Positions 60,278-64,000 of a DNA stretch of 64,000 nucleotides are shown here, piece after piece (positions within the stretch are counted from its first letter, which is position 1; each line of letters opens with the position of its first letter). The notes under the pieces were generated by a model, which had not been told where the DNA came from, searched no databases, and saw only the letters and a list, made by a program, of their open reading frames with translations. The stretch lies in contig NZ_LR217735.1 in NCBI RefSeq assembly GCF_900698995.1, forward strand, positions 186,001 through 250,000, read 5' to 3'. A program made the translations under genes and the position numbers. Source of the stretch: Erwinia_E haradaeae_C (GTDB lineage: Bacteria > Pseudomonadota > Gammaproteobacteria > Enterobacterales > Enterobacteriaceae).

Positions 60278-61684
60278 TCATATGATCCATTCTGTATGAA
60301 AGATGCCGCGTTTGTTTATTCTTTTGTAAGTATGCGCACCAAAGTAATCGCGTTGCGCTTGAATCAAATTAGCAGGTAATTTTTCTGTACGATAACTATC
60401 ATAATAAGCAATAGCAGCAGAAAAGGTAGGCGCTGGTATACCGTTTAAAACTGAATAAGATACTATATCACGTAGTGATTTTTGGTATTTATTTGCAATG
60501 TCTTTAAAGTAAGGAGCTAAAATTAGATTGGAAATATTTGCATTTTCTTCATAAGCATCAGTAATTTTTTGAAGTAGTTGTGCGCGAATAATACAGCCAG
60601 CACGGAATATTTTTGCGATTTCACCATACTTGAGTTGCCAGTTATATTGCGTAGATGCAGTTTTTAGCTGAGAAAATCCCTGAGCATAAGAAATTATTTT
60701 TCCAAGATAAAGTGCTTTACGCACTGTTTCAATATACTCTTCTTTGTCAATGCTTATTGTGTTTAGTTTGGGTCCGGATAACACTCTGGATGCTTCTATT
60801 CGTTGATCTTTTAATAAGGACAGATAACGGGCAAACACTGATGCAGTGATCAATGATACTGGCTCATTGAGGTCTAATGCACTTTGACTAGTCCATTGCC
60901 CTGTACCTTTATGATCTGCTTCATCTAAAATAGAATCTAGGACATAATTACCATCTTCATCTTTTTTGGTCAGGATATCTTTAGTGATATCAATTAAGTA
61001 ACTACTTAACTCGCCTGTATTCCAAGCATTAAATATTTGAGCTAAAGCTTCATTATTTAAATTTAGCGGACCCTTCAAAAGAGAATACGCTTCTGCAATA
61101 AGCTGCATATCACCATATTCAATACCATTGTGGACCATTTTTACATAATGACCAGAACCACCTGGTCCTATATAAGAAATGCAAGCTTTACCTTCAGATA
61201 TAGCTGAAATCTTAGTTAATATTGGTTCTATAATCGCGTATGCTTCTTTATGGCCTCCTGGCATAAAGGATGGCCCGATTAAGGCTCCTCTTTCACCACC
61301 AGACACTCCAGTTCCAATTAAATATAAGCCTTTCTTAGAGAGTTCGTCCTGGCGTCTTATGGTGTCTTTATAAAATGCATTACCACCATCTATGAGAATA
61401 TCACCTGGATTCAGATAGGGAATCAATGATGAAATGGTCGCATCAGTGGCTTTGCCGGCTTTTATCATTAGCATTATGCATCTCGGTTTTTCTAAAGAGC
61501 GAACAAAATCTTGTATCGTATAATATGGTACCAGCATATTGGTTGGATTTTTTTCAAGAAATGTGTTGGTTATTGTATTAGATCGATTAAATACAGAGAC
61601 TAAATAACCTTTATTTCCAAGGTTAAGAGCTAAATTACGCCCCATGACTGCCATACCTATTACACCAATCTGTTGTTTTGACAT
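60278..61684 (-). CDS. gnd: 6-phosphogluconate dehydrogenase (decarboxylating)
   Basis: NADP-dependent oxidative decarboxylation of 6-phosphogluconate to ribulose-5-phosphate, supplying NADPH and pentose. It has 468 residues, the same as E. coli. The Rossmann domain begins QIGVIGMAVMGRNLALN with FNRS. Others are LIDGGNAFYKDT, GTGVSGGERGA, GPSFMPGG, GGSGHYVKMVHNGIEYGDMQ with the catalytic lysine, DEADHKGTGQWTSQSALDL, IFRAGCIIRAQ, AYYDSYRTEKLPANLIQAQR and DYFGAHTYKRI. A strong ribosome binding site AGGAGGA (61689-61695) precedes ATG 61684. It is solitary. Confidence 0.98.
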   Translation of the reverse strand: MSKQQIGVIGMAVMGRNLALNLGNKGYLVSVFNRSNTITNTFLEKNPTNMLVPYYTIQDFVRSLEKPRCIMLMIKAGKATDATISSLIPYLNPGDILIDGGNAFYKDTIRRQDELSKKGLYLIGTGVSGGERGALIGPSFMPGGHKEAYAIIEPILTKISAISEGKACISYIGPGGSGHYVKMVHNGIEYGDMQLIAEAYSLLKGPLNLNNEALAQIFNAWNTGELSSYLIDITKDILTKKDEDGNYVLDSILDEADHKGTGQWTSQSALDLNEPVSLITASVFARYLSLLKDQRIEASRVLSGPKLNTISIDKEEYIETVRKALYLGKIISYAQGFSQLKTASTQYNWQLKYGEIAKIFRAGCIIRAQLLQKITDAYEENANISNLILAPYFKDIANKYQKSLRDIVSYSVLNGIPAPTFSAAIAYYDSYRTEKLPANLIQAQRDYFGAHTYKRINKRGIFHTEWII

Positions 61685-63278
61685 GACATCCTCCTATCAT
61701 AAATTATTTTGAGAAGTTTTTATTTACTTTTTTATATTTAATAGCAAAAGGTGATTTTATTATTTTCAATAAATAAATGTATGATTGCAAGAAAGTCTAT
61801 GCAGAAAGCAATAAACAATGATACAGATTAAGATCTTGTATAAAAAAATATTTTTTATGCATCAACAGTCAATATATATTGATTAGTAAGGGAATTTTTC
61901 TTATTTAAATAAAACTAAATTATCGTAAAGTTAGTGTCTGTCAATTTAATGTTTGTTTATAATATATAAACATATTTGTTTTTAATATATAAACATATCT
62001 TGACAATTTTGTGAATTATAGATAGCAATCGTTAGGTAATACATTTAGATAGATATTATAGTAATTTAAATATTGAATTTTTTAAAAGAAAATAATCTCT
62101 AGTGGAATTATAAAGTTATACACTAGATACTTTTATATCGTGCATACTTAATGTAATGATAAATAATTAATTATAATCTATTTCTAGGTTGACGTCTATG
62201 TTTTTATCATTAGTGGCATTTTAAAGGGTTATAAAATTAAAGATATTAATTGTGTATAAGTATAAGTTATTCTGATAAGTGATGTAATTTTTAGTTAATT
62301 TCTTTACATAACATCATCATTGTAGCACTATAGTAAGAATTATTATTCAAAATGTTATTTATAAGGATTATAGCATAACAAGGATAGCTAACTGTATTAT
62401 AATTTTATAAAAAAATAAAAATATAAATGGTCTTTGATATATCGTCTTTGTGCAGTAGACATATTCTCAATATACTTTACTAGACCTAGTGACGCTGTAT
62501 TGGGGGGGGATTTATTTTTAAAAGCTGATTAATTAAAATTATAGTTTATATTTTTATTTTTTTATAAATATAATAAGGATAGTTACTATTTCAAGAGAAA
62601 TAAAAATCTATTACGTTATATATATTATATGCTAGATAAAATATCAATAATAAAAAAATTAATATAGTTCTAATTGTAATTACAGATTGTTATTTAAACG
62701 TGATTAATTATTTTAAATAATTCAAAATAAAATTACGATTCTTATGTTAGTTTGTTAAGATGAGACGCGGATTTTTAAGTAAATTAAAATTCAGACACTC
62801 ATTATTCGCTAAAATGCAACTTAATTCCGTCATTATAGCTATTTATAAAATGTATTTTTGTAGATTTTTTATATAATTTTTATTATATAGAGGTTTTTAT
62901 TGATAGCGGAACGCTTTTTAATTATGATATAATTTTAATTATTGATAGTACTTATTAATAATAATATATTCCTATAATATAATAATTATGATTTTGTTAT
63001 AATTACCTATATTGTTATTATAAGATTCAAGTGATAATATAACTATTAGTTATGCATTATCTGTATTTGTGAATTAGATTTTTGGCAGCTAGCTTTACTT
63101 ATAAGATGTTTTGTTAATGCTGACACCTTCTCTCATTAGAATCAAATATGATTTTAGAAATATTTTTCCGAAATATATCTATTAATTTAGATTAAATATT
63201 GTATTAAACTAAAGATTGCATTATGTAATTTTAATAAAATTGAAAAGGAAATTTTTTGGTAGAGCTTATGCGATATTC
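61685..63278. other. Gene-free region between gnd and coaD
   Basis: About 1.6 kb. It has a 23-base tandem duplication (61952-61997), a G8 run (62502-62509) that is unusual in this base composition, and otherwise AT-rich sequence. No gene seen. Confidence 0.55.
61952..61997. repeat. 23-base tandem duplication
   Basis: Two adjacent 23-base copies (61952-61974, 61975-61997) differ at one base. Each contains the inverted arms TGTTTATA/TATAAACA. It lies about 270 bases upstream of gnd. Confidence 0.85.
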
Positions 63279-63773
63279 TTAACGGTCTGTATTCATGAAA
63301 AGACGTACTTTAAATGCTTGATGTACCGGCGTTGGTAGAAGTTCTTGTACATCAGCACCATGTTCAGCTATTTCTTTAATTAATGATGAAGAAAGATAAG
63401 CATGTTGTGTTGTTGTCATAAAAAAAATACTTTCTATATTAGGAGCTAATAAATGGTTTATAGCAGCTATTTTTCTTTCATATTCTAAATCAGATATTGT
63501 TCGTAGACCGCGAATCAGTATGTGAACTTTTTGTTCTTTAGCAAAGTTTACTAATAAATTGCTATATTTTATTACTGATACATTTGGAAGATGTTTGACT
63601 GTTTCTTGTGCTAAGTTTTCTCTTTCTTCAAGAGAAAACATTGTCTTTTTTTTTGGATTATCTGCAATTGCAAGAATGATTTTTTCAAATATTTTTGCGG
63701 CGCGTGTAACTATATCAAGATGACCATTTGTTATTGGATCAAAAGTTCCAGGATAGATAGCTTTCTCTCTCAT
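63279..63773 (-). CDS. coaD: Phosphopantetheine adenylyltransferase
   Basis: Penultimate step of coenzyme A synthesis: ATP plus 4'-phosphopantetheine to dephospho-CoA. It has 164 residues (159 in E. coli). The nucleotidyltransferase signature is AIYPGTFDPITNGHLDIV, with the TFDPITNGH core; then LAIADNPKKKTMFSLEER, VLIRGLR-type ILIRGLRTISDLEYE and YLSSSLIKEIAEHGADV with the second ATP-binding motif. ATG 63773 overlaps the stop of waaE by one base (TAATG), so the two genes form an operon. The waaE-coaD order is known from Serratia and Klebsiella, where waaA precedes them. Confidence 0.97.
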   Translation of the reverse strand: MREKAIYPGTFDPITNGHLDIVTRAAKIFEKIILAIADNPKKKTMFSLEERENLAQETVKHLPNVSVIKYSNLLVNFAKEQKVHILIRGLRTISDLEYERKIAAINHLLAPNIESIFFMTTTQHAYLSSSLIKEIAEHGADVQELLPTPVHQAFKVRLFMNTDR

Positions 63774-64000
63774 TAGTTTTTATCCCTAGAGGTACAATTA
63801 AGAGCCCATAGGGCAGTATATTTATTAAAAGTATATTGAAAAACAACTATCGCTAGTAACCAACCGCGAGTTCCATCTAAAAAACTTCGACGAATTAATA
63901 ATGTCCTGATAAATGACCAGAAACTATGATAAAGAATTTTTATTCTACCATAATGTTTACCTTGTTGATAGCGTTGTTTAGCCCAAGCCCTAGCATAGGT
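63773..64000 (-). CDS. waaE: LPS core glycosyltransferase WaaE/KdtX, C-terminal end (partial)
   Basis: Only the last 75 residues are in the window; the gene continues beyond base 64000. In Serratia and Klebsiella WaaE adds a glucose to heptose I of the lipopolysaccharide inner core, at the cytoplasmic face of the inner membrane. The visible part starts TYARAWAKQRYQQGKHYGR and includes RRSFLDGTRGWLLAIV and FQYTFNKYTALWALN. This matches, as I recall it, the family's C-terminal pattern, including TFNKYxALW. Position directly before coaD supports the call. Its TAA overlaps the coaD ATG by one base. If correct, the cell still builds an LPS core. A different family 2 glycosyltransferase is the main alternative. 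Confidence 0.75.
   Translation of the reverse strand, partial: TYARAWAKQRYQQGKHYGRIKILYHSFWSFIRTLLIRRSFLDGTRGWLLAIVVFQYTFNKYTALWALNCTSRDKN

Noticed and set aside
1..64000. Search by eye for tRNA genes (T-loop GTTC-type and CCA ends) and CRISPR-like spaced repeats
   Set aside because: No full cloverleaf or regularly spaced direct repeats were seen; a tRNAscan run would settle this.

Overview
The window reads as part of a strongly AT-biased, eroding chromosome of a gammaproteobacterial (Enterobacterales) insect endosymbiont. Nearly every protein recognised here is the direct counterpart of an enterobacterial housekeeping protein, often of identical or nearly identical length (PheS, GuaB, GlyS, NrdA, Gnd, RpsI, RplM). 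Several runs of genes keep their enterobacterial order: thrS-infC-rpmI-rplT-pheS-pheT, guaB-guaA, tdk/hns, glyQ-glyS, rplM-rpsI-(sspA lost)-sspB, nrdA-nrdB-yfaE and waaE-coaD. By my coordinates the 32 genes cover about 54% of the window. The rest is very AT-rich DNA with no recognisable genes, in blocks of up to 3.2 kb. I saw no tRNA, rRNA, tmRNA, RNase P RNA, CRISPR, insertion sequence or phage gene. The waaE-coaD arrangement resembles Serratia/Klebsiella rather than E. coli. A Serratia symbiotica-like lineage is possible but is not proven by this window.

Layout. 1-6.6 kb: the translation operon (ThrRS, IF3, L35, L20, PheRS). 7.3-15.7 kb: gltX, gyrA and guaBA. 18-22.7 kb: dnaX and htpG, converging on a strong hairpin. 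23.6-26.5 kb: tdk and hns, divergent. 28.4-36 kb: rne, gapA and dnaB on the plus strand. From 37 kb to the end all 15 genes lie on the minus strand: nlpD, rsmD, zapB, glyS, glyQ, sspB, rpsI, rplM, a free-standing ThiI rhodanese domain, yfaE, nrdB, nrdA, gnd, coaD and the end of waaE. The left part is mostly plus-strand, so transcription converges at about 36-37 kb.

Functionally the set covers information processing (four aminoacyl-tRNA synthetases, IF3, four ribosomal proteins, a 16S rRNA methylase, RNase E, clamp loader, helicase, gyrase), nucleotide supply (GMP synthesis, class Ia ribonucleotide reductase with its ferredoxin, thymidine kinase), central carbon metabolism (GapA, Gnd), CoA, cell division and envelope upkeep (ZapB, NlpD, WaaE), the chaperone HtpG, the ClpXP adaptor SspB and the global silencer H-NS.

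Most notable points: thiI is reduced to a rhodanese domain with its own strong ribosome binding site; infC keeps its AUU start codon; dnaX has a ten-A tract placed where slippage would yield a gamma-like subunit; RNase E keeps its degradosome tail except the last segment; GltX has an altered zinc-site residue; Arg-to-Cys changes recur in conserved proteins; and a handful of structured hairpins lie in gene-free DNA. I did not find a clearly new multi-gene system.
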